This document shows, piece by piece, positions 41,283-50,942 of a stretch of 64,000 bases of DNA (the stretch's first letter is position 1; every line of letters starts with the position of its first letter). Made by a program: the position numbers and the translations under genes. The stretch comes from Halalkalibacter oceani. Its GTDB lineage: Bacteria > Bacillota > Bacilli > Bacillales > Bacillaceae_D. The notes under the pieces are model-generated. The model saw nothing but the letters and a program-made list of their open reading frames with translations. It did not search any database and was not told the DNA's origin. The stretch lies in contig NZ_JAMBOS010000010.1 in the NCBI RefSeq assembly GCF_023715705.1, positions 62,001 through 126,000 on the forward strand. The letters run 5' to 3'.

Positions 41283-41297
41283 ATGTAAGCGTTAACT
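41283..41297 (+). promoter_or_regulatory. catabolite-response element (cre), CcpA site
   Basis: ATGTAAGCGTTAACT fits WTGNAANCGNWNNCW at every position. It lies about 40 bases downstream of the -10 box and 47 bases before the first start codon, a road-block position for carbon catabolite repression. Confidence 0.75.
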
Positions 41298-41343
41298 AGA
41301 AAATGAGGGAGAAGTTTGAAGTAGATTTATAAGGGGAAGGATC

Positions 41344-42693
41344 ATGGCCAATCACACAAGAATGGAAGTAGATTCATTTGGATCAATTACGCTACCTGCT
41401 ACGACGCTATACGGCATTCATACGTATCGAGCGATTAACAATTTGTCATTTTCACAAAAACTTTTACGTTTTTATCCAGCGTATATTTCAGCCCTTGTAG
41501 AGGTTAAGAAGACAGCAGCGCTAACGAATAGGGACGCCCAAATTATTCCTAAGGAGTTTGTTGAACCTATTCTCAGTGCTTGTAATGACATTCTAAAAGG
41601 CACTCACCATGAGTATTTCCAAATCGATCTCTTACACGGTGGTGGCGGTTTTGCGACGAACATGAACATCAATGAGGTGATTTCAAATCTGGCTAATCTC
41701 AAGCTGGGAGGAGAAATCGGGCGATATTCCCCGATACATCCGATTGATCATGTTAATGCGTCACAGTCAACTTCAGATGTCTGCCATACCGCAAGTAGAA
41801 TTGCTCTTATTCGAATGTTTCACCCACTGCAACGTGATATTGAGAAAACCATTCACACTTTACATGCAAAAGCAGTTGAGTTTGCCGAAGTTACAACGGT
41901 GGCACGAACTTGTCTCCAGGATGCGATGCAGGTGAAGCTAGGTGAAACGTTTAGCGGCTATGAAGCAATGCTTACTAGACGACTTTGTTCTTTAATTGAA
42001 GCGGTAAACAAGCTTTATGACATTAACCTTGGAGGGACAGTGATAGGTTCCGGTGTCGGTGCTCCAAAGCGCTATCGAGAGTTAGTCGTTGCCAACCTTC
42101 GCGAGGTAACACAAATGCCTCTTCAGCATCGTCAAAATTTATTTGATGCCGCTCAAAATATTGATGATATTGCCGAAGTTTCTTCACAGCTCCGTTTAAT
42201 GGCTGCATGCTTAATGAAACTCGCAAAGGATTTACGTCTTCTTTCCTCAGGACCGGAGGCCGGTTTAGGAGAAATCCTGCTTCCTGCTGTTCAAGCTGGA
42301 TCATCCTTTTTTCCGGGAAAGGTAAATCCAGTCATTCCAGAAACGTTGATTCAATGTTGTTTTCAAATTATTGGCATTGATGAAATCGTCCAAGAGACGC
42401 TAAAACATGGGGAACTCAATTTAAATGTATTTGAAGGAGCAGCGATAACGAATCTTTTTGATGGATTAAACATGCTTCAGAGGGCACTTTGCACCTTTCG
42501 AGAAAATGGATTAAAAGAGTTACGTGCCAATCATCAGCGATGCGAGGAATTTGCGAATAGCTTTGTTCCCAAATTGGTCAGTCTTAAAGAAAAGTATGGC
42601 TACTCTGCCGTCGCGACACTTATGAAAGAAAAGGGAAGAGAAGAAATTAGACGATGTTTTCAAGGAGGCGATTATATTGACAAAATTGACTGA
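41344..42693 (+). CDS. aspartase/fumarase superfamily lyase, substrate uncertain
   Basis: A 449-residue member of the superfamily whose enzymes eliminate an amine or other group from a succinyl-type substrate. The flexible catalytic loop with the Ser base is GSSFFPGKVNPVIPE. NMNINEVISNLA, HVNASQSTSDV and RTCLQDAMQVKLGE occupy the places of aspartase motifs. However, the substrate-binding GTSVNMN of aspartase reads GFATNMN and STND reads STSD, so aspartate is doubtful. The BCCT transporter and betaine-type binding protein nearby make a quaternary amine substrate conceivable. Overlaps the next gene by 17 bases. Confidence 0.8.
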   Translation: MANHTRMEVDSFGSITLPATTLYGIHTYRAINNLSFSQKLLRFYPAYISALVEVKKTAALTNRDAQIIPKEFVEPILSACNDILKGTHHEYFQIDLLHGGGGFATNMNINEVISNLANLKLGGEIGRYSPIHPIDHVNASQSTSDVCHTASRIALIRMFHPLQRDIEKTIHTLHAKAVEFAEVTTVARTCLQDAMQVKLGETFSGYEAMLTRRLCSLIEAVNKLYDINLGGTVIGSGVGAPKRYRELVVANLREVTQMPLQHRQNLFDAAQNIDDIAEVSSQLRLMAACLMKLAKDLRLLSSGPEAGLGEILLPAVQAGSSFFPGKVNPVIPETLIQCCFQIIGIDEIVQETLKHGELNLNVFEGAAITNLFDGLNMLQRALCTFRENGLKELRANHQRCEEFANSFVPKLVSLKEKYGYSAVATLMKEKGREEIRRCFQGGDYIDKID

Positions 42694-44200
42694 AGAGTCT
42701 GTTTTTAAAGGGATAGAGCAACCAAGACTTGATTGGGCGAAAAAATGGTTGCAAGAACCAAAAAAACTATATATCGATGGGAAATGGATAAGTAGTGAAG
42801 AGAATGAACTGATTGACTCAATTAATCCGGCAAATGGTCAAGTAACAGGTTCGATCCATTGTGCAACAGAAGAAGATGTCAATCGAGCAGTTCGCGCAGC
42901 GAGATACGCTTTTGATGAAGGGCCATGGCGTGACGTTTCCAGAAAAGATCTTGCCAAAAAACTGCGTCAAATTAGTGCACTCATTAAAAAACACCAGGCG
43001 GAGCTTGCAACACTTGAATCATTGGATAACGGAAAACTTTATACCGAATCCTATGAGGATGTACAGGAAGCTTCCGATCTCTTTGAATACTATGCGGGCT
43101 GGACAGATAAATACTATGGTGAAAACAACCCCGTTGAAGGGAACTTCTTGAGCTATACAACACGTGATCCAATCGGTGTCTGCGGACAGATCGTTCCATT
43201 TAACTTTCCAATCGGAATGGCGGTTTGGAAGCTTTCGCCGGCTTTGGCAATGGGGAATACGGTTGTTTTGAAGCCTTCTAGCTCTACTTCTTACACAGCG
43301 ATTCGTTTAGTCGAGATCATTGATGAGGCAGAGCTCCTCCCTCCAGGCGTATTGAATTTAATTTTAGGAAGAGGATCAGTTGGCACGTTCATAAGCCGGC
43401 ATTTGGATGTAGATAAAGTTTCTTTTACAGGGAGTACAGGCGTCGGGAAAAAGCTGGTTCATGACTCGGCAGATTCAAATTTAAAGCCTGTTACATTAGA
43501 GCTAGGCGGAAAATCCCCGAACATTATTTTTAGTGATGCGCCTGATTTAGATGCAGCAATTGAACGTTCTTACTATGGATTGTTTACTCATAAAGGGGAA
43601 AAATGCTCCGCACCGACTAGACTTTTCGCACAGCGTGATATTTATGACCAGGTGGTTGAAAAGCTCGCCGATTATGCGAATGACTATAAATTAGGTGATC
43701 CATTTGATCCTTCCAGTGATCAAGGGCCACAAATATCAAAAGCACATATGGAATCAATTCTAGCTTATATCGAAAGTGGAAAACAGCAGGGAGCCAGAAT
43801 CGTAGCTGGAGGGGAACGAGATCTAACTGGAGAAAATGCGCACGGCTATTTCATACGCCCGACAATTTTTGCAGATGTTGACAACAAGATGAAAATTGCT
43901 CAAGAAGAAATATTCGGACCAGTCCTTTGTGTGATTCCGTTCGAGACCGAGGAAGAAGTTGTAAAAATGGCCAATGATACCATTTACGGATTAGCCGCTG
44001 GACTATGGACCAACGACGTTTCCCGTGCTAACCGTGTTGCTCGTAAGCTTGAAGCAGGAATGGTCTTTGTGAATAAGTATGGATGCTATGATTTTGCAAG
44101 TCCGTTTGGCGGATGGAAACAAAGTGGGTGGGGGAAAGAGTATGCGATTCATTCTCTTCAATCTTATACGAAAACAAAAGCCGTTTGGTTTGCCTTTTAA
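42677..44200 (+). CDS. NAD(P)-dependent aldehyde dehydrogenase (BetB-like)
   Basis: A 507-residue aldehyde dehydrogenase. Catalytic Cys lies in HKGEKCSAPTRL and the general-base Glu in VTLELGGKSPN; SFTGSTGVGK and GQIVPFNFPIGMAVWKLSPAL are cofactor and core motifs. The length and sequence are like betaine-aldehyde and related dehydrogenases, but the exact substrate cannot be told. The start is TTG at 42677 with CAAGGAGGCG seven bases upstream, inside the end of the lyase gene, so translation is coupled. Confidence 0.9.
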   Translation: MTKLTEESVFKGIEQPRLDWAKKWLQEPKKLYIDGKWISSEENELIDSINPANGQVTGSIHCATEEDVNRAVRAARYAFDEGPWRDVSRKDLAKKLRQISALIKKHQAELATLESLDNGKLYTESYEDVQEASDLFEYYAGWTDKYYGENNPVEGNFLSYTTRDPIGVCGQIVPFNFPIGMAVWKLSPALAMGNTVVLKPSSSTSYTAIRLVEIIDEAELLPPGVLNLILGRGSVGTFISRHLDVDKVSFTGSTGVGKKLVHDSADSNLKPVTLELGGKSPNIIFSDAPDLDAAIERSYYGLFTHKGEKCSAPTRLFAQRDIYDQVVEKLADYANDYKLGDPFDPSSDQGPQISKAHMESILAYIESGKQQGARIVAGGERDLTGENAHGYFIRPTIFADVDNKMKIAQEEIFGPVLCVIPFETEEEVVKMANDTIYGLAAGLWTNDVSRANRVARKLEAGMVFVNKYGCYDFASPFGGWKQSGWGKEYAIHSLQSYTKTKAVWFAF

Positions 44201-44229
44201 CAACAGAGGAGAGTCGAGGGGAAATAACA

Positions 44230-45396
44230 ATGAAAATGAAGGCAGCGGTCATGACAGGTGTTGGAAAGCCTCTAGAAATTTTATCAGTAAATGTTGCTGA
44301 ACCAAAAGTAAATGAAGTGCTTGTAAAAATCGGGGCGACAGGTGTTTGTCATAGCGATTTAAACGCGTTGCATGATGAAACGACTCCGATTCCGACTATA
44401 TTAGGTCATGAAGGTGCAGGGGTTGTTGCCTCAGTTGGGCCGAATGTAACAAAGGTGAAAGTTGGTGATAAGGTTGCTTTAAACTGGGTGCCGTATTGTG
44501 GGACATGTGAATTTTGTGTAACTGGTGCCGTTCATCTATGCGAATCGGCTTTTGAACCGATGTTTTCCGGAACATTGTTGGATGGTACTACCCGGTTAAG
44601 CAAAGACGGCAAACCGATTTTTCACAACTCGTTATTATCGACTTTTGCAGAATTTGCTGTCGTGCCAGAACTATCATGTGTAAAGCTTCCTGATGAAATG
44701 CCTTTGGCGCAGGCTGCTTTAATTGGCTGTGGCGTCGCAACAGGCTACGGGGCTGCTGTTCATGCAGCAAAAGTCACTCCCGGATCGACGGTAGCGGTAT
44801 TTGGTATTGGCGGTGTTGGGGTCAATGCGATTCAAGGAGCACGAATTGCTGGTGCCGCGAAGATTATTGCTTGTGATGTGAAATCTGCTAATTTGGAAAT
44901 CGCAAGAAATTTTGGGGCAACTCACACGATCAATGCGGCTGAAGAGAAGGCGGATGAGGTTTTAAAAGAGCTGACGGGAGGTTTCGGAGTCCATGCCGCG
45001 ATAGATTGTACTGGTCATGTTGTTGCTACGGAATCAGCATGGAAAGGGGTTAGAAAGGGTGGAACGGTTGTCGTAGTCGGAGCCTTTGATCCAACGATGT
45101 CACTCACCATTCCAGCAGAAGGTTTTCATCGTGTTGGGAAAGTACTCAAAGGGAGCTTTTACGGTGATACCCAGCCATTTCGTGATTTTCCTGCCCTTGC
45201 CAAGCTCTATTTGGATGGTAAATTCATGCTTGACGAACTTATTTTGGACCGAATTCAGCTTGATGATATTAATAAAGCATTTCATTCTTTTCAAGACTGC
45301 AGTTGTGTCAATGTTGGTCGTTCTATTATTGAGTTTCCAGCAGTTTCTATGAACAGCGAGGATCGGTTACAGGATGACTTTGAAACGGTTTCTTAA
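44230..45396 (+). CDS. zinc-dependent alcohol dehydrogenase (MDR family, class III-like)
   Basis: A 388-residue dehydrogenase. Catalytic zinc ligands are Cys in TGVCHSDLNAL, His-Glu in LGHEGAGVV and a Cys in ALIGCGVATGYG; the structural zinc site is CGTCEFCVTGAVHLC. The nucleotide fold is VAVFGIGGVGVNAIQGARIAGA. ATG at 44230 has GAGGGGAAATAAC upstream; the longer frame from 44113 overlaps the aldehyde dehydrogenase gene and is rejected. It probably oxidises an alcohol to the aldehyde used by the neighbouring enzyme. Confidence 0.9.
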   Translation: MKMKAAVMTGVGKPLEILSVNVAEPKVNEVLVKIGATGVCHSDLNALHDETTPIPTILGHEGAGVVASVGPNVTKVKVGDKVALNWVPYCGTCEFCVTGAVHLCESAFEPMFSGTLLDGTTRLSKDGKPIFHNSLLSTFAEFAVVPELSCVKLPDEMPLAQAALIGCGVATGYGAAVHAAKVTPGSTVAVFGIGGVGVNAIQGARIAGAAKIIACDVKSANLEIARNFGATHTINAAEEKADEVLKELTGGFGVHAAIDCTGHVVATESAWKGVRKGGTVVVVGAFDPTMSLTIPAEGFHRVGKVLKGSFYGDTQPFRDFPALAKLYLDGKFMLDELILDRIQLDDINKAFHSFQDCSCVNVGRSIIEFPAVSMNSEDRLQDDFETVS

Positions 45397-45507
45397 TGTA
45401 CGGAAAAAGGATTCGGGTGGTTCTCTCCATTTTTGTAACACGGGGAGACTTTCCCTTCCTTATTCATAGCTGAGAGAGAAAATCATTCTTTAAGGGGGAA
45501 GGGGATT

Positions 45508-47055
45508 ATGAAGAAGCTTAAACATGGGGTGTTTTGGCCACCGTTCTTACTCGTGTTGGCAGCTGCGATCGTAAGTTTTACGAACAAGGATATTTTTATT
45601 GCCGTTACCACTGGCGCAAATGATTGGTTGATTGCCAACTTTGGTTGGGTATTCAGTATTGCCGGATTAATCATGGTTTTTGTCTGTGTGGCTGTCTATT
45701 TTTCTAAATTAGGAAAGGTCAGAATTGGAGGTGAAAAAGCGAAGCCATTCCTGTCCTATCGTAATTGGTTGGCGATTACGATTACGACAACGATCGCAGC
45801 CGGACTAACGTTTTGGGGGATTACAGAACCGATTTATCATTTAATTTGGCCGCCGGAATCATTAGGGATAGAGCCGAATAGCACAGAAGCAGCCATTTTC
45901 TCGATGTCGACGATGTATCTTCATTGGACGATCACGCCATATGCCATTTACTGTGTCCCGGCACTTATGTTTGCCTTTGCTTATTATAATATGAAGCGCC
46001 CATTTAGCTTAGGGTCAACCTTGGCTCCATTATTAGGGAAGCGAATTGATGGAAAATGGGGACAAGCGATTGATGCCGTTTGTTTATACACGCTTGCATT
46101 AGGGATGGCTTCGACCATGGGGACGGGGATTTTAAACTTAGCCGGCGGTGTGAATTATGTATCTGGGGCCGAGAGTGGTCCGACGGTATGGGCGATAATT
46201 GCGATTGTCGTCATGGTTACCTTTGTCATTTCGGCAGCCTCTGGATTAATGAAAGGTATTCGAATCCTTTCTGATATTAATATTAAGCTGTTTGTCTTTA
46301 TCATCGTTTATCTTTTCATCATTGGACCAACTTCTTATTTGTTGAACCTAGGTACAGAATCATTCGGAAATTATTTGACTAACTTCTTTGATAAAAGCTT
46401 GTTCACTGGAGCAGCAGGAGAAGATCAGTGGCCGCAGGCATGGACTACATTTTATTGGGCTAACTGGTTCTCCTGGGCGGCGATAACGGCATTATTTTTA
46501 GGGAGAATTGCGTATGGTCAAACGGTAAGATCTTTTATTCTAGTCAATTTTGCAATCCCTGCACTATTCGGTGGAATTTGGATGACGATTTTTGGAGGCT
46601 CTGCGATTTATAAACAAATGAGTGAGGGAGCAATTGGCGACATCCTCGTAAACTCCGGACCTGAAGCACTCCTGTATGCAGTGTTGGGAGCGATTCCATT
46701 TGCACAAATTATTATTCCGATTTACATCTTTATTGTTTTCATTACGTTCGTAACAGCGGCAGACTCGACGCTTGCGGCTATGGGTGGAATTAGTTCTACA
46801 GGCATTACACCATCAAGTCCTGAGCCGGGAACGTTAATAAAAGTGATATGGGGTGTGACAATAAGCGTTGTCGCATGGATGATGATTAGCTTCGCACAGA
46901 TTGACGGGATTAAGATGTTATCAAATCTCGGAGGTGTTCCGGCAGTGCTATTAGGTCTAGGGGTTGTGTTAGCACTTATTAAAGTAGCAAAATCCCCTGA
47001 AAAATATGACGCAACACTAGAAGATGATGAAGAAATAAGTGAAAAAGTGAGTTAA
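45508..47055 (+). CDS. BCCT-family transporter
   Basis: A 515-residue betaine/carnitine/choline transporter with twelve hydrophobic segments. The family's aromatic box region is FYWANWFSWAAITALFLGRIAYGQTVRSF (in part), and ITEPIYHL and GMASTMGTGILNLAGGVNYV lie in earlier helices. BCCT proteins bring in molecules with a quaternary ammonium group using Na+ or H+. The C-terminal acidic tail is short, so osmotic activation is less likely than nutritive uptake. The ATG follows AAGGGGGAAGGGGATT. Confidence 0.92.
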   Translation: MKKLKHGVFWPPFLLVLAAAIVSFTNKDIFIAVTTGANDWLIANFGWVFSIAGLIMVFVCVAVYFSKLGKVRIGGEKAKPFLSYRNWLAITITTTIAAGLTFWGITEPIYHLIWPPESLGIEPNSTEAAIFSMSTMYLHWTITPYAIYCVPALMFAFAYYNMKRPFSLGSTLAPLLGKRIDGKWGQAIDAVCLYTLALGMASTMGTGILNLAGGVNYVSGAESGPTVWAIIAIVVMVTFVISAASGLMKGIRILSDINIKLFVFIIVYLFIIGPTSYLLNLGTESFGNYLTNFFDKSLFTGAAGEDQWPQAWTTFYWANWFSWAAITALFLGRIAYGQTVRSFILVNFAIPALFGGIWMTIFGGSAIYKQMSEGAIGDILVNSGPEALLYAVLGAIPFAQIIIPIYIFIVFITFVTAADSTLAAMGGISSTGITPSSPEPGTLIKVIWGVTISVVAWMMISFAQIDGIKMLSNLGGVPAVLLGLGVVLALIKVAKSPEKYDATLEDDEEISEKVS

Positions 47056-47100
47056 ATCTCTCAGTCTATCAAGTTAGGATTTGCATCAAGGAGGAAGAAG

Positions 47101-47877
47101 ATGACAATAAGCGATTTTACAATGGATTTCTTTTCATTAAAGGGGAAAACCGCGATTGTGACGGGGGGGAATACGGGACTAGGGCAAGCATTTGCCCTAG
47201 CCTTGGCAAAAGCAGGTGCAAACCTTTTTATTCCAAGTATTATGGAAGATAGTGGTGAAACAAAAGCCTTGATTGAAAAAGAAGGCGTTCAAATGGCATT
47301 TATGAAAGTTGATATCACAGAGCGGGAAGCGCCGAAAAACATTATCGACCAATGTGTGGAAACCTTTGGAGCTGTAGATATTCTCGTCAACAGTGCTGGA
47401 ATTTGCAAGCTAGCCGAGGTTGAGAAATTTTGCAGGGATCATTGGGATCCGATGATCAATATTAATTTAACGGCTGCTTTTGAGATCAGTTATGAAGCAG
47501 CCAAAAGAATGATTTCGCAAAAAAGTGGCAAGATTATTAACATTTGTTCCTTGTTTTCCTTCTTAGGCGGTCAATGGTCACCAGCGTATGCAGCGACAAA
47601 ACATGGCTTAGCTGGTTTTACAAAGGCCTATTGTGATGAACTGGCACAGCACAATATACAGGTGAATGGAATTGCTCCGGGGTACTATGCAACAGATCTT
47701 ACTTTACAAACGAGAAACAATCCTGAAATGAATAAAAAGATTTTGGATCATATCCCAGCTAAACGTTGGGGAGAAACGCTAGATTTAATGGGAGCAACGG
47801 TTTTCTTGGCGAGCCGGGCATCAGACTATGTAAATGGTCATATTTTAACGGTTGACGGAGGCTATCTCGTTCGTTGA
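47101..47877 (+). CDS. ygcW: short-chain dehydrogenase, YgcW orthologue
   Basis: A 258-residue SDR with TGGNTGLGQAFALALAKAGA (cofactor), NSAGI, catalytic Ser in NICSLFSFLGGQWS, YxxxK in YAATKHG, and a closing VDGGYLVR. Its wording is very close to E. coli YgcW (MDFFSLKGKTAIVTGGN start, GYYATDLTL near the end). YgcW is a putative deoxygluconate-type dehydrogenase of unknown substrate. The ATG follows AAGGAGGAAGAAG. It is followed by orthologues of ygcE and ygcU, as in the E. coli cluster. Confidence 0.85.
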   Translation: MTISDFTMDFFSLKGKTAIVTGGNTGLGQAFALALAKAGANLFIPSIMEDSGETKALIEKEGVQMAFMKVDITEREAPKNIIDQCVETFGAVDILVNSAGICKLAEVEKFCRDHWDPMININLTAAFEISYEAAKRMISQKSGKIINICSLFSFLGGQWSPAYAATKHGLAGFTKAYCDELAQHNIQVNGIAPGYYATDLTLQTRNNPEMNKKILDHIPAKRWGETLDLMGATVFLASRASDYVNGHILTVDGGYLVR

Positions 47878-47938
47878 TGAAACCGTCTCGCCGCTTTTAG
47901 CAAAGGTCAATGAAGAGAGAAGAAGGAAAGTGGTGGAA

Positions 47939-49372
47939 ATGAAAACGAAATATATTATTGGTGTCGATGGTGGATCTCAGAGCTCCAAAGTTGTCATCTT
48001 TGATCTTCAAGGAACGATTGTTTCTGAAGGGAGAGAGCTGTTGAAACCAATGATGTTGTCTGAACGGGGAAAAGTTGAGCACCCTGATGATGATTTGTGG
48101 GATTCGATTATCCTGGCTAGTCGAAAAGCGATGAAGCATTTTAAAGGTAATAAGGAAGATATTATTGGTTTAGGCTTGTGTACGATTCGATTTTGTCGTT
48201 GCTTATTAAAAGCAGATGGTACTTTGGCTTCTCCAGTTATGAGCTGGATGGATACTCGTGTATCAAAACCTTATGAACATCGAAACAGGGACGTCAACTA
48301 TGTGACAACTTCAACTGGATATATTACTCATCGTTTTACGGGGAATTTTAACGATACGGCAGGAAACTACCAAGGGATGTGGCCGATCGATACCGATACT
48401 TGGCAGTGGAGTGAGGATAAGAGCATTTTTCAAGAGTACAACATACCGAAAGAAATGCTATTTAACTTGCAAATGCCGGGGACGATCCTTGGACATGTGA
48501 CAGAGACCGCAGCTGAGTTAACAGGATTCCCAGCCGGGATTCCCGTTATCGCAACAGCCAATGATAAAGCAGTTGAAGCACTGGGAGCAGGACTGTTATC
48601 AAATAAAACGGGATTGATTTCCCTTGGAACATATATTGCCGGAATGGTGCATGGGCAGAAGAATCCTAAAAATACGACTCATTTTTGGACTAATTTCTCG
48701 GCAATTGCTAATCAATATTTATATGAAAGTCATGGAATCCGCCGCGGGATGTGGACGATCAGCTGGTTTAAGGAGCTGTTTGGAGCTGATCTTTTGAAAA
48801 AAGGCGAAGCTCTTGGGGTATCAGCTGAAGAATATTTAAATCTTGAAGCACAAAAGGTGAAACCTGGCAGCGACGGATTAATGACAATCCTGGACTGGCT
48901 CGCTCCAACAGGACAGCCTTATAAGAAAGGACTCATGATGGGATTTGATGGACGCCATACACGTGCGCATATGTATCGATCACTTTTAGAAGCGATAGCG
49001 CTACAAATGAAACTATGCATGGATAACATGTGTGAAGAATTAGAAATTGAATTAACGAGCCTGATTATCTCCGGCGGCGGGTCGAATAGTGAATTAATGA
49101 TGCAAATTTTTGCCGATGTTTTTGGCATCCCTGCTTCAAGGACAGTCGTAAACGGTTCTGCAAGTCTAGGTTCGGCTATTTGTGTGGCGGTTGCTTTAGG
49201 GGAATACCCAGATTATGAAACAGCAGTTGAAAAAATGGTGAAAAAGAGGGATTGTTTTCAGCCAAACTTGGACCATTTTAAACTTTACACAAGAATGAAT
49301 AAAGAAGTCTATCAATATATTCCCCAATATACTGACGAAATTTTTAAAAAATCTTATTCGATTTTTAGCTAA
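47939..49372 (+). CDS. ygcE: FGGY-family carbohydrate kinase, YgcE orthologue
   Basis: A 477-residue sugar or polyol kinase. The N-terminal phosphate loop is YIIGVDGGSQSSKVVIFDLQG; ISLGTYIAGMV and IISGGGSNSELMMQIFADVFG are the ATP-site motifs of FGGY kinases. The protein matches E. coli YgcE as I remember it along its length (HPDDDLW, NKEDIIGLGL, SLGTYIA, FGIPASR). The phosphorylated substrate is unknown. ATG at 47939 lies within GGAAAGTGGTGGAA; the longer frame starting at 47852 overlaps the SDR gene and is rejected. Confidence 0.88.
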   Translation: MKTKYIIGVDGGSQSSKVVIFDLQGTIVSEGRELLKPMMLSERGKVEHPDDDLWDSIILASRKAMKHFKGNKEDIIGLGLCTIRFCRCLLKADGTLASPVMSWMDTRVSKPYEHRNRDVNYVTTSTGYITHRFTGNFNDTAGNYQGMWPIDTDTWQWSEDKSIFQEYNIPKEMLFNLQMPGTILGHVTETAAELTGFPAGIPVIATANDKAVEALGAGLLSNKTGLISLGTYIAGMVHGQKNPKNTTHFWTNFSAIANQYLYESHGIRRGMWTISWFKELFGADLLKKGEALGVSAEEYLNLEAQKVKPGSDGLMTILDWLAPTGQPYKKGLMMGFDGRHTRAHMYRSLLEAIALQMKLCMDNMCEELEIELTSLIISGGGSNSELMMQIFADVFGIPASRTVVNGSASLGSAICVAVALGEYPDYETAVEKMVKKRDCFQPNLDHFKLYTRMNKEVYQYIPQYTDEIFKKSYSIFS

Positions 49373-49412
49373 TTGAGGTTACTAAAATTAACATAGGTTA
49401 GGAGTTTTGAAG

Positions 49413-50855
49413 ATGACCGTAAGTAGAGAGCAGATTGTTCAAGATTTGAAGGCAATGTTGCCGCATGAACAGATTATTACAGATGAAGATGTTTTGAAAA
49501 AGAATAGTATCGACCGCTTTAGAAAATATGAGGATATTCACGGAGTCTATACACAACCGATTCCGGCTGCTGTTGTGAAAGTAAAAAGTGCGTTGGAAGT
49601 TTCTCGGATTTTAACCTATATGAATAAAAACAAAATAAATGGTGTTCCTAAAACAGGAGGTTCGGCAACAGAGGGCGGTTTGGAAACCGCTGTGGAAAAC
49701 TCATTAGTGCTTGATGGATCTGAAATGAACAAAATTATTAATATTGACACGTACAACATGATGGCAACTGTTCAATGTGGAGTATCATTAGAACATCTTG
49801 AAAACATTTTGCGTGAGCAGGGGTACACAACTGGTCATTCTCCGCAGTCAAAGCCATTAGCGCAAATGGGTGGGCTTGTAGCGACGAGAAGCATCGGTCA
49901 GCTTTCGACTTTATATGGCGGAATTGAAGACATGGTGGTCGGGCTTGAAGCCGTGTTCCCAAATGGACAAATAACAAAAATTAAAAACTACCCGAGAAGA
50001 GCGGCAGGACCGGACATTCGTCACGTTATTATTGGAAACGAAGGAGCCCTTTGTTATATTACAGAAGTAACGGTCAAAATCTTCAAATACATGCCGGAAA
50101 ACAACTTATTTTACGGATACTTACTCGATGATATGAAGACAGGGTTTGAAATACTTCGTCAGGTTATGGTTGAAGGCTACAAACCATCCGTTGCCCGTCT
50201 ATACGATCCTGAAGATGGACAATATCATTTTTCTCATTTTTCAAATGGCCGCTGTGTTTTAATCTTTATGGCTGAAGGACCGAAAGACATTGCCGATGTA
50301 ACTGGTAAGGCTATCGAAAGAATTGTATCAAAGTACGAGGAATGCGATCCTGTCGATGCACAGCTGATTAAGGACTGGTTTGATAACTTAAATTGGGACC
50401 CTTCAAAAGTGGCTGAAGAAAGAATTGAAATTATGGAAACACGGAATTTAGGGTTTACAACTGAAGTATCTGGAACTTGGGACATTATTCATGATATTTA
50501 TGAAAAATGCCTGGCACGCATTCGAAATGAAATCCCTGATATTACGTTGTTAGGCGGCCATTCATCACATAGTTATTTAAACGGAACGAACATGTATTTT
50601 GTGTACTACTATAACCTTGTTGATATTAAGCCTGAAGAGGAAATCACGAAATACCATTATCCGATTAATAAAATCATTGTGGAAGAGACAATTAAGGCTG
50701 GAGGGTCAATGGTTCATCATCACGGGATTGGCAAACATAGAACAGCATGGGTGAAAGATGAATATGGTTCCTCTTACTACATTTTAGAAACGTTAAAGAA
50801 GGCTTTTGATCCAAACGGGATCATGAATAAAGGGACAATTTTCCCCATTGAATAA
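49413..50855 (+). CDS. ygcU: FAD-linked oxidase, YgcU orthologue
   Basis: A 480-residue flavoprotein of the VAO/alkyl-DHAP-synthase-like family, with the FAD-binding stretch GGSATEGGLETAVENSLVLD and GGLVATRSIGQLSTLYGGIEDMVVGLEAV (in parts) and a C-terminal MVHHHGIGKHR. Resemblance to E. coli YgcU is striking (VLKKNSIDRFRK, HSPQSKPLAQMGG, GGHSSHSYLNGTNMYFVY). Its likely role is oxidation of a hydroxy acid or polyol derivative. ATG at 49413 has AGGAG upstream; TTG at 49407 is an alternative. Last gene of the operon. Confidence 0.9.
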   Translation: MTVSREQIVQDLKAMLPHEQIITDEDVLKKNSIDRFRKYEDIHGVYTQPIPAAVVKVKSALEVSRILTYMNKNKINGVPKTGGSATEGGLETAVENSLVLDGSEMNKIINIDTYNMMATVQCGVSLEHLENILREQGYTTGHSPQSKPLAQMGGLVATRSIGQLSTLYGGIEDMVVGLEAVFPNGQITKIKNYPRRAAGPDIRHVIIGNEGALCYITEVTVKIFKYMPENNLFYGYLLDDMKTGFEILRQVMVEGYKPSVARLYDPEDGQYHFSHFSNGRCVLIFMAEGPKDIADVTGKAIERIVSKYEECDPVDAQLIKDWFDNLNWDPSKVAEERIEIMETRNLGFTTEVSGTWDIIHDIYEKCLARIRNEIPDITLLGGHSSHSYLNGTNMYFVYYYNLVDIKPEEEITKYHYPINKIIVEETIKAGGSMVHHHGIGKHRTAWVKDEYGSSYYILETLKKAFDPNGIMNKGTIFPIE

Positions 50856-50867
50856 AATGGTTAGAAT

Positions 50868-50909
50868 AAGGATCAGGCCTATGAAAATAGTAGCTTGATC
50901 CTTGTTTTA
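50868..50909 (+). terminator. terminator after ygcU
   Basis: AAGGATCAGGC (50868-50878) pairs with GCTTGATCCTT (50893-50903) with one G-U pair, followed by GTTTT. Confidence 0.8.
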
Positions 50910-50942
50910 GATTCGCATATTTAGGGAAATTTTGTTTCCTTG

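Noticed and set aside
41020-41343. A sigma-54 promoter upstream of the lyase gene
   Set aside because: Expected because of the NtrC-like regulator, but no GG-N10-GC element is present, and the regulator lacks GAFTGA.
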